Source of the DNA: a virus
Direction: 5' to 3' (one strand)
Length of the DNA stretch: 64,000 bases
Virus record (IMG/VR): IMGVR_UViG_3300047325_000170
Span: 47,161 to 111,160 of that record
Part shown: one piece after another, positions 57,600 to 63,477 of the stretch
How positions within the stretch are numbered: the first letter of the stretch is position 1
Layout of the letters: each line of letters starts with the position of its first letter
The notes under the pieces: generated by a model
The model's database searches: none
What the model was told of the DNA's origin: nothing
Seen by the model: the letters and a program-made list of their open reading frames with translations, nothing else
Position numbers and translations under genes: made by a program

Positions 57600-57603
57600 C
57601 CTT

Positions 57604-57632
57604 AGCCCCGCTTATGCGGGGCTTCTCTCTTG
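57604..57632 (+). terminator. Rho-independent terminator
   Basis: AGCCCCGC, loop TTAT, GCGGGGCT (57604-57623), then TCTCTCTT. Confidence 0.85.
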
Positions 57633-57647
57633 CCACGCTGCGAGAGG
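57633..57647 (+). promoter_or_regulatory. Start-associated element copy 13
   Basis: CCACGCTGCGAGAGG, 20 nt before the start at 57668. Confidence 0.6.
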
Positions 57648-57667
57648 CTAAGAATTGGAGGTGAAAG

Positions 57668-58087
57668 ATGGCTATTACCAGCTTTAGTGGCCCGTGGGCC
57701 TGCCTATCGAACTTCTGGCCAGTCATGATCTGGGTCGAAGACGAACTCTACCCGAGCGCCGAGCATGCCTTTCAGGCAATGAAGACGCTCAACTCTGCCG
57801 AACGTCGCTCTATCGCGCTGGCCGCCACTCCCGGCCAAGCGAAGAAGGCCGGGCGCGCGCTATCCCTGCGAGAAGACTGGGAGCGCGTCAAGGATGAGCA
57901 GATGCTGAAGATCCTACGCGTCAAGTTCGCCGTCGCCCCTCTCGCCGAGAAGCTGCTCGAGACGGGCGACCAGGAACTCGTCGAAGGGAACTGGTGGGGT
58001 GATACCTACTGGGGCGTCTGTAAGGGCACCGGGCAGAATAAGCTCGGCAAGAGTCTGATGACCGTGCGAGCTGAGCTTAAGGGGTAG
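57668..58087 (+). CDS. NADAR/YbiA-type N-glycosidase (139 aa)
   Basis: ATG with GGAGGTGAAAG upstream. The whole protein follows the YbiA/NADAR pattern: GPWACLSNFWP, YPSAEHAFQAMK, TPGQAKKAGR, DWERVKDEQM, LRVKF, LLETGDQELVEGN, WWGDTYWGVC and GQNKLGKSLM. NADAR enzymes cleave N-glycosidic bonds; members remove ADP-ribose from guanine in DNA (the antitoxin side of a DarT system) or hydrolyse riboflavin intermediates. In a phage it could counter a host ADP-ribosylating defence or act in NAD-linked metabolism (inference). Stop codon inside a terminator. Confidence 0.85.
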   Translation: MAITSFSGPWACLSNFWPVMIWVEDELYPSAEHAFQAMKTLNSAERRSIALAATPGQAKKAGRALSLREDWERVKDEQMLKILRVKFAVAPLAEKLLETGDQELVEGNWWGDTYWGVCKGTGQNKLGKSLMTVRAELKG

Positions 58088-58111
58088 GCGTAAGCCTACC
58101 CCTTCTCTCTT
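58079..58111 (+). terminator. Rho-independent terminator overlapping a stop codon
   Basis: AAGGGGTAGGC, loop GTAA, GCCTACCCCTT (58079-58104), then CTCTCTT. The stem's left arm encodes the last two codons and the TAG. Confidence 0.9.
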
Positions 58112-58112
58112 G

Positions 58113-58128
58113 CCACGCTGTGAAGTGG
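58113..58128 (+). promoter_or_regulatory. Start-associated element copy 14
   Basis: CCACGCTGTGAAGTGG, 25 nt before the start at 58154. Confidence 0.65.
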
Positions 58129-58153
58129 ATGTGAGTTGGAGGTAATCATCACT

Positions 58154-58633
58154 ATGAGAAAGACCATCTTCCTCGCACTCAAGTGGACCCAAGACACAGG
58201 TTCAGCTTTCGCTGTCCAAGAACTAGCTGCTGGCGCCCCCTTCGGTCTCGAGGGTTGGGTTGTCCTCTCTTGGTGGTCGACGTACCACCAAGCAGAACAA
58301 GCCAGGTCGCTGTACGAAACCCACTATCTCCTTCACGGAGATGAGGACGACAGCTACATCGGCGAAGCCGTCGAGTACATGCCAGACAATGCCGATCATC
58401 CGCTCAACCTGCTCTCTTGGTTCATCAAGAACTGTCTCACGGATCTGGCTCAGAACACCAGTCCCCTCGTCATCACCCCGGTCAACGACGAGTACACGTC
58501 GCTCGAGGTTCACAACGAGCACGCGCATACCCGCTTGGGCTGCCTTACTCCCAGCATGCGGCGTGCCGTCTACCTGATGGTGGCAAAGTATAACCTGGAC
58601 CTCCGCCGATTTGCAGCAGAAGTGGGGATGTGA
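58154..58633 (+). CDS. Hypothetical protein (159 aa)
   Basis: I use the ATG at 58154 (GGAGGT about 10 nt upstream) rather than a TTG at 58136 that lies within the ribosome site. Trp-rich N-terminus (LEGWVVLSWWSTYHQAEQA), an acidic middle (GDEDDSYIGEAVEYMPDN), and a C-terminal helix with RRAVYLMVAKYNLDLRRFA. Soluble-looking. No family is recognised. Confidence 0.7.
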   Translation: MRKTIFLALKWTQDTGSAFAVQELAAGAPFGLEGWVVLSWWSTYHQAEQARSLYETHYLLHGDEDDSYIGEAVEYMPDNADHPLNLLSWFIKNCLTDLAQNTSPLVITPVNDEYTSLEVHNEHAHTRLGCLTPSMRRAVYLMVAKYNLDLRRFAAEVGM

Positions 58634-58645
58634 GGTGGCATAGAT

Positions 58646-58659
58646 CCACGCTTGGGAGG
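58646..58659 (+). promoter_or_regulatory. Start-associated element copy 15
   Basis: CCACGCTTGGGAGG, 9 nt before a possible GTG start at 58669. Confidence 0.5.
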
Positions 58660-58668
58660 GGGAGTGAC

Positions 58669-58737
58669 GTGAGGATCTGTGCGTCCGAAGCTCAGAACCC
58701 AAACTCCCTGTGTAAGCAGGAGCATGCCCGTTGGTGA
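58669..58737 (+). CDS. Possible 22-aa microprotein
   Basis: GTG with GGGGGAG 4-5 nt upstream. The product has two Cys and one His (MRICASEAQNPNS, then LCKQEHARW). The TGA stop lies at the foot of the terminator stem, as in neighbouring cassettes. The alternative is a small non-coding transcript. Confidence 0.35.
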   Translation: MRICASEAQNPNSLCKQEHARW

Positions 58738-58772
58738 GTTGTTCATTCAACCACCAACGGGTCTTTCTTTTC
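58727..58772 (+). terminator. Rho-independent terminator
   Basis: CCCGTTGGTG (58727-58736) pairs with CACCAACGGG (58752-58761), with an inner GTTG/CAAC pairing, then TCTTTCTTTT. Confidence 0.85.
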
Positions 58773-58842
58773 AAGCTATCGCTCACGTCAAAGGTGATGT
58801 CTTGAGTTGAAGCTTGGGAATGCTCATTCCGTCTGTGCTTTT

Positions 58843-58857
58843 CCACGCTAGGAGTGG
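58843..58857 (+). promoter_or_regulatory. Start-associated element copy 16
   Basis: CCACGCTAGGAGTGG, 47 nt before the start at 58905. Between them AGAGGCATTTGCCTCACA can form a small AGGC/GCCT hairpin. Confidence 0.65.
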
Positions 58858-58904
58858 GAGGGTCGTGCCAGAGGCATTTGCCTCACACCTGGAAGGAGAT
58901 CTCC

Positions 58905-59270
58905 ATGGCAGACAACACCCAAGCGGATCGTAAGCCAACCGAACTCGACGAGGCCCTCGCGGCCGTTCCCGTCGGTGGTATCGCGATCTACAACCTGCGT
59001 CCGCAAGACGCGAAGTCGCTGAAAGCCCGTTTCACCGTCCTCTTCGGCGGTCTCGGCGCAGTCATCGGCTGCTCGTACTTCGTCGGCCAGAATGGCCCGT
59101 ACGTCCAGCATTCCGCCAAGACGGACCGTATCGTCAACGGCAAGCCGGACTACATCACCACGGCGAAGTTCACGCCCGAGGTGCAGGCCAAGATCACCAA
59201 CGCGGTGGGCAACATGCTCGCCAAGTTGGAACCGCCTACCAAGGCGAAACCGACCGCCGAACTGGTCTAA
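58905..59270 (+). CDS. SpoVG-like small protein (121 aa)
   Basis: ATG with AAGGAG 8 nt upstream; a GTG at 58854 lies inside the repeat element. The central order IAIYNLRPQDAKSLKARFTV, GAVIGCSYFVGQNGPYVQHS, DYITTAKFTPEVQAKI resembles SpoVG (strand-helix, G-x-NG-x-x-V, then a helix), a nucleic-acid-binding fold also seen in phages. The C-terminus is Lys/Pro-rich. The relationship needs a profile search; a DNA- or RNA-binding role is inferred. Confidence 0.6.
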   Translation: MADNTQADRKPTELDEALAAVPVGGIAIYNLRPQDAKSLKARFTVLFGGLGAVIGCSYFVGQNGPYVQHSAKTDRIVNGKPDYITTAKFTPEVQAKITNAVGNMLAKLEPPTKAKPTAELV

Positions 59271-59286
59271 GCAAACCAACCACGTC

Positions 59287-59334
59287 AAATCCCCCTTGTT
59301 TCGCACTTGCGAGCAAGGGGGATTTTGCTTCCTA
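59287..59334 (+). terminator. Rho-independent terminator
   Basis: AAATCCCCCTTG (59287-59298) pairs with CAAGGGGGATTT (59314-59325), with an inner TCGCACTTGCGA hairpin in the loop. Confidence 0.85.
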
Positions 59335-59397
59335 GTCCAAGCATTTCTCCCCTGTCCAAGCACGGCTCAGTTCAAATGCCGTAGTTGGGCCAGGATG

Positions 59398-59411
59398 ACG
59401 CCGTGGAGTGG
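59398..59411 (+). promoter_or_regulatory. Start-associated element copy 17 (degenerate)
   Basis: ACGCCGTGGAGTGG, 24 nt before the start at 59436; GTCCAAGCA repeated at 59334 and 59355 upstream. Confidence 0.35.
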
Positions 59412-59435
59412 AAGTGCCGTGATTGGAGGTTCACC

Positions 59436-59567
59436 ATGAACCAGCGTACCTCAGCCTGGACGATCCTTTGGATCATCCTCTCAACGACCGTTCTCTGCTA
59501 CCTTGCTTACCAAGGCATAGGCCATGTCCTCGACATCCCCTGCAACCACATCGGAGCAATCTGTTGA
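59436..59567 (+). CDS. Small membrane protein (43 aa)
   Basis: ATG with GGAGGTTCACC upstream. One strong hydrophobic helix (AWTILWIILSTTVLCYLAYQ, about 7-26) and a short Cys-containing tail. The TGA overlaps the next gene's TTG (TTGA). Confidence 0.6.
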   Translation: MNQRTSAWTILWIILSTTVLCYLAYQGIGHVLDIPCNHIGAIC

Positions 59568-59698
59568 TCTACGACATCGTAAACAAGGTCAAGATCCGTC
59601 CCCGGACGATCATCAGAGCTGAGATGCCTGAAGATGCTCGAGCTCGCTGGAATCAGGTTTACGCTCGCCTACGGGCCGGAAAGTCTCCCGTCGAATAG
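59564..59698 (+). CDS. Small basic protein (44 aa)
   Basis: TTG overlapping the previous stop. Basic and helical (YDIVNKVKIRPRTIIRAEMP, then ARARWNQVYARLRAGK). Translationally coupled to the membrane protein upstream. Function unknown. Confidence 0.45.
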   Translation: MIYDIVNKVKIRPRTIIRAEMPEDARARWNQVYARLRAGKSPVE

Positions 59699-59699
59699 T

Positions 59700-59714
59700 C
59701 CACGTCCGAAGTGG
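59700..59714 (+). promoter_or_regulatory. Start-associated element copy 18
   Basis: CCACGTCCGAAGTGG, 21 nt before the start at 59736. Confidence 0.6.
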
Positions 59715-59735
59715 TGGAGAATTGGAGGATCTCTC

Positions 59736-59897
59736 ATGATCACACGCACCATCTTCACCGGATTCCCCGGCCTCCTCACGGGAGTGCTCGCGGGCGGATC
59801 GCTCTTCGCAAGCTTCGGGTGGAAGATCATCTTCGGATTGATCATCATCCCGTTCGTTCCATTTCCCTTTAACGTTCCAGTTATGTTGCTGATCTAA
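59736..59897 (+). CDS. Small membrane protein (53 aa)
   Basis: ATG with GGAGG about 8 nt upstream. Two hydrophobic helices, FPGLLTGVLAGGSLFASFGW and IIFGLIIIPFVPFPFNVPVM, with very little between them: a hairpin-like membrane miniprotein. Ends in TAATG with the next gene. Confidence 0.55.
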   Translation: MITRTIFTGFPGLLTGVLAGGSLFASFGWKIIFGLIIIPFVPFPFNVPVMLLI

Positions 59898-60022
59898 TGG
59901 CAAAGATCAAGCAGCAAATCTACCCGCTGCTCGGTACCCTGCTCTTCGCGAGCCTCGTCATGACCCTCGGGACCGAAGCAGCCACCTACCTGCGTATCTA
60001 CACCGCGAGGTACCTCACATGA
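59897..60022 (+). CDS. Small membrane protein (41 aa)
   Basis: The ATG shares its A with the previous TAA. Basic start (MAKIKQQ), a hydrophobic helix (LLGTLLFASLVMTLG) and an aromatic basic tail. The stop overlaps the next start (ATGA). Confidence 0.5.
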   Translation: MAKIKQQIYPLLGTLLFASLVMTLGTEAATYLRIYTARYLT

Positions 60023-60138
60023 GCCATTTCATTCTCAACTTGGCAACCGCCGCCAATCCCTTCCTCGTCGGTGGGGTGATCTTCGTGGTCACGCTCTTTG
60101 TTCTGATGGTTTTCTTGTCGTTCAACAAGGCCATCTAA
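60019..60138 (+). CDS. Small membrane protein (39 aa)
   Basis: ATG overlapping the previous TGA. Short N-terminus, then one long helix (FLVGGVIFVVTLFVLMVFLS) and the tail FNKAI. Last of three coupled membrane genes. Confidence 0.5.
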   Translation: MSHFILNLATAANPFLVGGVIFVVTLFVLMVFLSFNKAI

Positions 60139-60173
60139 TACCCCGGCCGACTGTGCCCAGATGCTCTTGATGG

Positions 60174-60188
60174 TCACGCCTCGAGTGG
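60174..60188 (+). promoter_or_regulatory. Start-associated element copy 19
   Basis: TCACGCCTCGAGTGG, 37 nt before the start at 60226. Confidence 0.5.
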
Positions 60189-60225
60189 AAGAAGGTCGAA
60201 TCCCATCGTCCAAAGGAGGTCTAAC

Positions 60226-60405
60226 ATGCTAACCCTCGCAGGTCTCAGCGCGCTCGGCATGCACATGGTCATGTCCGCCAGCGCTATCAAGCTCAAGTAT
60301 GCCATCGTGACCGGCAATCTGCCGTACCTGGCACACCACGAAGTCTACAAAGTCACGATGCATGCGGTACGTCCGCTGCTCTTCTGGCATCCGCTGGGAC
60401 GCTAA
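60226..60405 (+). CDS. Small protein (59 aa)
   Basis: ATG with AAAGGAGGTC upstream, a very strong ribosome site. Met/Ala-rich helix near the start (LGMHMVMSASAIKLKYAI), then a His-rich segment (LAHHEVYKVTMHAVRP). Weakly hydrophobic; membrane placement uncertain. Confidence 0.6.
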   Translation: MLTLAGLSALGMHMVMSASAIKLKYAIVTGNLPYLAHHEVYKVTMHAVRPLLFWHPLGR

Positions 60406-60434
60406 AGAATCTCTTCAGCATAAGGAGTAACCAC

Positions 60435-60689
60435 ATGGTCATCCTCGTTGTCGTCGTCTGTTCGATCATTTACCTTGTCGCACGCGGCGGCAACGAGGCC
60501 TTCGGCTCCAGCATCGGCACCTTCATGATCTTTGCTGGCTTTGGCCTCATAGCACTCATGGCGCTCTTCGCTCTCTCAGCGATCATCGTGCCTCTCCTGA
60601 TGGGACTCTTCATTCCCATCGCTTTCATCTGGGGACTCTTCCTGATCTTTCGCTGGGTCTTCTTCGGACCCAAGGAGGCCTGCAAGTGA
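60435..60689 (+). CDS. Multi-helix membrane protein (84 aa)
   Basis: ATG with AAGGAG 7 nt upstream. Three hydrophobic segments: VILVVVVCSIIYLVA, IGTFMIFAGFGLIALMALFA and VPLLMGLFIPIAFIWGLFLI, then a short basic tail. Could be a holin-like or superinfection-type membrane protein; nothing specific supports either. The stop overlaps the next start. Confidence 0.65.
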   Translation: MVILVVVVCSIIYLVARGGNEAFGSSIGTFMIFAGFGLIALMALFALSAIIVPLLMGLFIPIAFIWGLFLIFRWVFFGPKEACK

Positions 60690-60799
60690 AGATCCTTACG
60701 TCGTATCTTCGCTACCAATACTACATGGCCAAGGCCCGCTACTACAACCTCAAGGTCAAGTACCTTGAGTGGCGCTGGATGCGCACCTTTCACCGATGA
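60686..60799 (+). CDS. Tyr/Arg-rich mini-protein (37 aa)
   Basis: GTG overlapping the previous TGA. Dense in Tyr, Arg and Lys (SYLRYQYYMAKARYYNLKVK). Its TGA overlaps the next ATG, so it is translated in a coupled chain. Confidence 0.5.
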   Translation: MKILTSYLRYQYYMAKARYYNLKVKYLEWRWMRTFHR

Positions 60800-61026
60800 G
60801 CAAGCAATACCGCTGCTCCGGTTCTATCGAAGCAGGCTGGGCGCTCATTGGCAGCGTGAAGAACTTGATTCTTTACGCTGCCAATGAGTCTTGCGTGGAT
60901 GTCAAGATAAAAGTTACTGCCGGCCTCCGCGGTCGCACCATCTACTTTGCCGTGGCGGATGAGGATCATGCGAAGGTCCTACAATTCCAGACGATGGTGA
61001 AGTCGATCCGTAAAACGGCATGTTAG
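60796..61026 (+). CDS. Hypothetical small protein (76 aa)
   Basis: ATG coupled to the previous TGA. Predicted mixed alpha/beta fold: VKNLILYAANESCVDVKIKV, then GRTIYFAVADEDHAKVLQF. No family is recognised. Confidence 0.6.
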   Translation: MSKQYRCSGSIEAGWALIGSVKNLILYAANESCVDVKIKVTAGLRGRTIYFAVADEDHAKVLQFQTMVKSIRKTAC

Positions 61027-61033
61027 GCAACTG

Positions 61034-61162
61034 ATGGGAAAGTTTGGTTTCTTCATCAGAGGTAAACTCTTCAACCTCTTCGTGGGGGTTTGGGGGCAAC
61101 GCCCCCATATCTACCTCTACCCACGAATCAAGCTCTGGCCATGGGGAAAGAAACGAAAATGA
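61034..61162 (+). CDS. Basic aromatic mini-protein (42 aa)
   Basis: ATG with a modest AGG site. Phe/Trp-rich N-terminal half (FGFFIRGKLFNLFVGVW) and a very basic end (WPWGKKRK). The stop overlaps the next start as ATGA. Possibly membrane-associated through the aromatic half. Confidence 0.4.
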   Translation: MGKFGFFIRGKLFNLFVGVWGQRPHIYLYPRIKLWPWGKKRK

Positions 61163-61527
61163 GCTGGCAACACCAAGAGACCCGCATGTACCTGGGAGGT
61201 ACCCTTCCCTTAGTCTCCTTCGCCAACGACCAAGGAGACCGCGCAGAGTTCTTGCCCTGTAACCCAGAGAAGCAAGGGCTCTATCCCGATTTCCTCGGGT
61301 ACTTGAAGTTCTATCTTCACGGTTCCCATACCGAGACCAAAGTCGGCCTCAACGTGAAGGGGGGCGAGATCACCTGGCACACCACGAGCGAGGCGACCCG
61401 CCGCTTCGCCAAGGAAGACTTCCTCGCGTTGATCGGGGAAGGCATTCGCTACGCCGAGCGAGCGGGATTTACGTTCCCCTCCTACTTTCGCTTGAAGAAG
61501 TCGCCTCCCACCCTTCACATCATCTAA
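61159..61527 (+). CDS. Hypothetical beta-rich protein (122 aa)
   Basis: ATG overlapping the previous TGA. Longer in-frame starts upstream lie within the 42-aa gene. Alternating strands (MYLGGTLPLVSFANDQGD, FYLHGSHTETKVGLNVKGG) and a C-terminal basic end. No family is recognised. Followed 9 nt later by the 232-aa gene. Confidence 0.6.
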   Translation: MSWQHQETRMYLGGTLPLVSFANDQGDRAEFLPCNPEKQGLYPDFLGYLKFYLHGSHTETKVGLNVKGGEITWHTTSEATRRFAKEDFLALIGEGIRYAERAGFTFPSYFRLKKSPPTLHII

Positions 61528-61536
61528 GGAGAAGGC

Positions 61537-62235
61537 ATGCCCAGAACGGCAAAACCCACCGATATCGATCTCAAAGCCGCCGCCAAGAAAGCCATCGCAG
61601 AAGCGACCTCCGGCTCCCACGATCTCACGATCACGATCCCCGAGATCGAGAAGCGCAAGGTCGTCATCCGCGTCGTCGGCGACACCCCGCTCATCACCCA
61701 TTGCTGGTCCGAGAAGGCCAAAGAGATGATGCGGATCAAGCAGACCAAGGGTGCGGCCCTGGCAAAGTCCGCCAAGAACGCAGCCGAAGACGTCGATGGA
61801 GCCACCTACTGGCTCGACAAGGAGAAAGGGCACGTCGGCTTCCCGGCCATTGCATTCAAAGCATCGATGGTTGATGCGGCGGTTGCCCTGGGCGGCAAGA
61901 AGACCGAAACGCGCCGAGCCTTTCGCATCGTCGGCATTCCCACCGTCCAGTACGGTGAGCTCGTGAAGATCGAGTACCAAGAGATGGTCCAGCGCGAAGA
62001 CATGGTGCGCGTTGGCATGGGCACGGCCGATCTTCGCTACCGTCCCGAATTCCGTGGCTGGCACGCCGACGTCACCTTCATCTACGACGCACGCCAGATC
62101 AGTCCGGCACAAATCATCTCCCTGCTCAACCAGGCCGGCTTCTCAACGGGCATCGGTGAGTGGCGGCCCGAACGGGATGGATCCTACGGGATGTTCTCGG
62201 CCACCGAAATCATCGGAGACATCACCCCACAATGA
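61537..62235 (+). CDS. Phage protein of a recurrent unknown family (232 aa)
   Basis: ATG with AAGGAG 5 nt upstream. Ordered segments VVGDTPLITHCWSEKAKEMM, GFPAIAFKASMVDAA, VRVGMGTADLRYRPEFRGW, AQIISLLNQAGFSTGIGEWR and a YGMF end. I recall similar sequences in unrelated tailed phages, usually followed by the same type of partner as here; a fold like Cas7/RAMP has been suggested to me only by the pattern, so I do not assign it. Stop/start ATGA coupling with the next gene supports joint function. Confidence 0.65.
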   Translation: MPRTAKPTDIDLKAAAKKAIAEATSGSHDLTITIPEIEKRKVVIRVVGDTPLITHCWSEKAKEMMRIKQTKGAALAKSAKNAAEDVDGATYWLDKEKGHVGFPAIAFKASMVDAAVALGGKKTETRRAFRIVGIPTVQYGELVKIEYQEMVQREDMVRVGMGTADLRYRPEFRGWHADVTFIYDARQISPAQIISLLNQAGFSTGIGEWRPERDGSYGMFSATEIIGDITPQ

Positions 62236-62738
62236 CCAAAGCTGTTCAAGCGCGCCTCGATGAGCTCGCCGGGAGATCCGGCGGCCTCACCGTGGCCACC
62301 GTCCTCAAGGATGCCCGCAATCCCAAGAGCCCCCTCCACACCGAGATCGATTGGGATAAGGAGCGCAACTACCAAGCCGGTCTCAAAGAGCAAGCTCGCG
62401 AACTCATTCGCCGCTATACCGTTTCTTACGTCAAGGGCGAAAGGAAGTTCCAGAAGTACATCTACAATCCACGGACCCATCAACGCGAGAGCGTCGTGCA
62501 AGCCCTCGATTCAGCACAGGTCGCAAGCAACATCGCGATCACCCTTCACGACGAACTCGTGAACTTTGCCAATCGCAATGCGGCCTACTTCAAGATGTTT
62601 CCCAACCTCAAGAAGGCCTCATGGATGCTCGACCAACTCATCGATGAGTTCAAGACTGTCAGCAAGACGATCTCGGCTGCTGCGACAACCAAACCCCTCA
62701 AGACCACCCCGAAGACCACCCGCAAGAAGGTCGCCTAG
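62232..62738 (+). CDS. Partner protein of the 232-aa gene (168 aa)
   Basis: ATG overlapping the TGA of the previous gene. Helical; N-terminal LDELAGRSGGLTVATVLKDA, then SPLHTEIDWD and a Lys/Arg-rich helix (QARELIRRYTVSYVKGERK). C-terminal tail Lys/Thr/Pro-rich. Coupled translation with the upstream gene is the main clue. Function unknown. Confidence 0.65.
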   Translation: MTKAVQARLDELAGRSGGLTVATVLKDARNPKSPLHTEIDWDKERNYQAGLKEQARELIRRYTVSYVKGERKFQKYIYNPRTHQRESVVQALDSAQVASNIAITLHDELVNFANRNAAYFKMFPNLKKASWMLDQLIDEFKTVSKTISAAATTKPLKTTPKTTRKKVA

Positions 62739-62744
62739 ATCCCG

Positions 62745-63090
62745 GCAGGCTCGGCGTGGCGGGGCACGTCCGGGCGCGGTTAGGCCCGGCACGGCACGGC
62801 AGGCGTGGCTTGGCCCGGCAGGTCCAGGCCTGGCCTGGCTTGGCAGGTAAGGCAAGGCCCGGTGCGGCCCGGCGTGGCACGGCAACGCAAGGACCGGCAA
62901 GGCAGGCTTGGCAAGTCGGGGCGCGGTGCTGCTGGGCATGGCCAGGTCCCGCTTGGCACGGCAGGCAGGGTGTGTCCAGGCGAGGCGGGGCTTGGCAAGG
63001 CTTGGCAAGATGCGGCGTGGCAGGCGGGGCAGGCAAGGCAGGTAGGGCTTGGCTGGGCAAGGCCGGGCCCGGCGTGGCAGGCAGGGCAAA
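62745..63090. repeat. Degenerate GGCNN pentamer tract (about 345 bp)
   Basis: About 69 consecutive 5-bp units, most of the form GGC plus two variable bases (GGCAC, GGCAG, GGCTT, GGCGT, GGCCC), with occasional one-base phase shifts. TAA/TAG are almost absent, so long ORFs run through it in several frames on both strands; these are artefacts. It fills the space between the 168-aa gene and the next element. No known repeat class is recognised. Confidence 0.85.
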
Positions 63091-63109
63091 CATAATCCCG
63101 TTCCGAGAT

Positions 63110-63124
63110 CCACGTCTCGAGTGG
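63110..63124 (+). promoter_or_regulatory. Start-associated element copy 20
   Basis: CCACGTCTCGAGTGG, near-palindromic around CTCGAG, 42 nt before the start at 63167. Confidence 0.6.
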
Positions 63125-63166
63125 TTGAGTCGTGAAGTTATCTCTCTCTTTTCAAGGAGTTCACTT

Positions 63167-63379
63167 ATGTTCACCGCAGGCTTTCTCTTTGGCCTGGGCG
63201 CCTTCATGGCGGCCCCGGCCGGTACTTACCTCGGCATCGGCTTGCTCGGTGTCGTACGTAGCGTGAGCCAAATGGCCAACGGCACCGTCGACTTCGCAGC
63301 CAACCGCGTGGCCGACAGTCTCAACACCGTCACCGAAAAGATCTCGCAGATCCGCCACAAGCAAAAGGCGGCTGCCTAG
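63167..63379 (+). CDS. Small membrane protein (70 aa)
   Basis: ATG with AAGGAG 7 nt upstream. Long in-frame ORFs to the left run through the pentamer tract and are rejected. N-terminal helix FTAGFLFGLGAFMAAPAGTY and a second IGLLGVVRS, then a charged helical tail (VTEKISQIRHKQKA). Probably inserted by its N-terminus. Perfect terminator downstream. Confidence 0.65.
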   Translation: MFTAGFLFGLGAFMAAPAGTYLGIGLLGVVRSVSQMANGTVDFAANRVADSLNTVTEKISQIRHKQKAAA

Positions 63380-63387
63380 AATGCACG

Positions 63388-63421
63388 GAAGGCTTACCTA
63401 CTACAGGTAAGCCTTCTTTGT
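63388..63421 (+). terminator. Rho-independent terminator
   Basis: GAAGGCTTACCT (63388-63399) with AGGTAAGCCTTC (63405-63416), then TTTGT. Confidence 0.85.
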
Positions 63422-63477
63422 ATCCCTTCAGGTTCCAATGAAAACTATACGGTCATGTCTTCTAAGGGAAAACAACC

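Noticed and set aside
53660-58904. tRNA genes in the gaps between small genes
   Set aside because: I looked for T-arm (GGTTCRANYCC) and anticodon-arm patterns in the gaps at 53.7, 54.9, 55.5 and 58.7 kb and found hairpins but no cloverleaf; a tRNAscan-SE or ARAGORN run would settle this.
62756-63113. Long ORFs through the pentamer tract on both strands
   Set aside because: A 5-bp GGCNN repeat rarely makes stop codons in any frame; products are Gly/Ala/Pro/Arg-rich noise. Only the gene starting at 63167 has a ribosome site.
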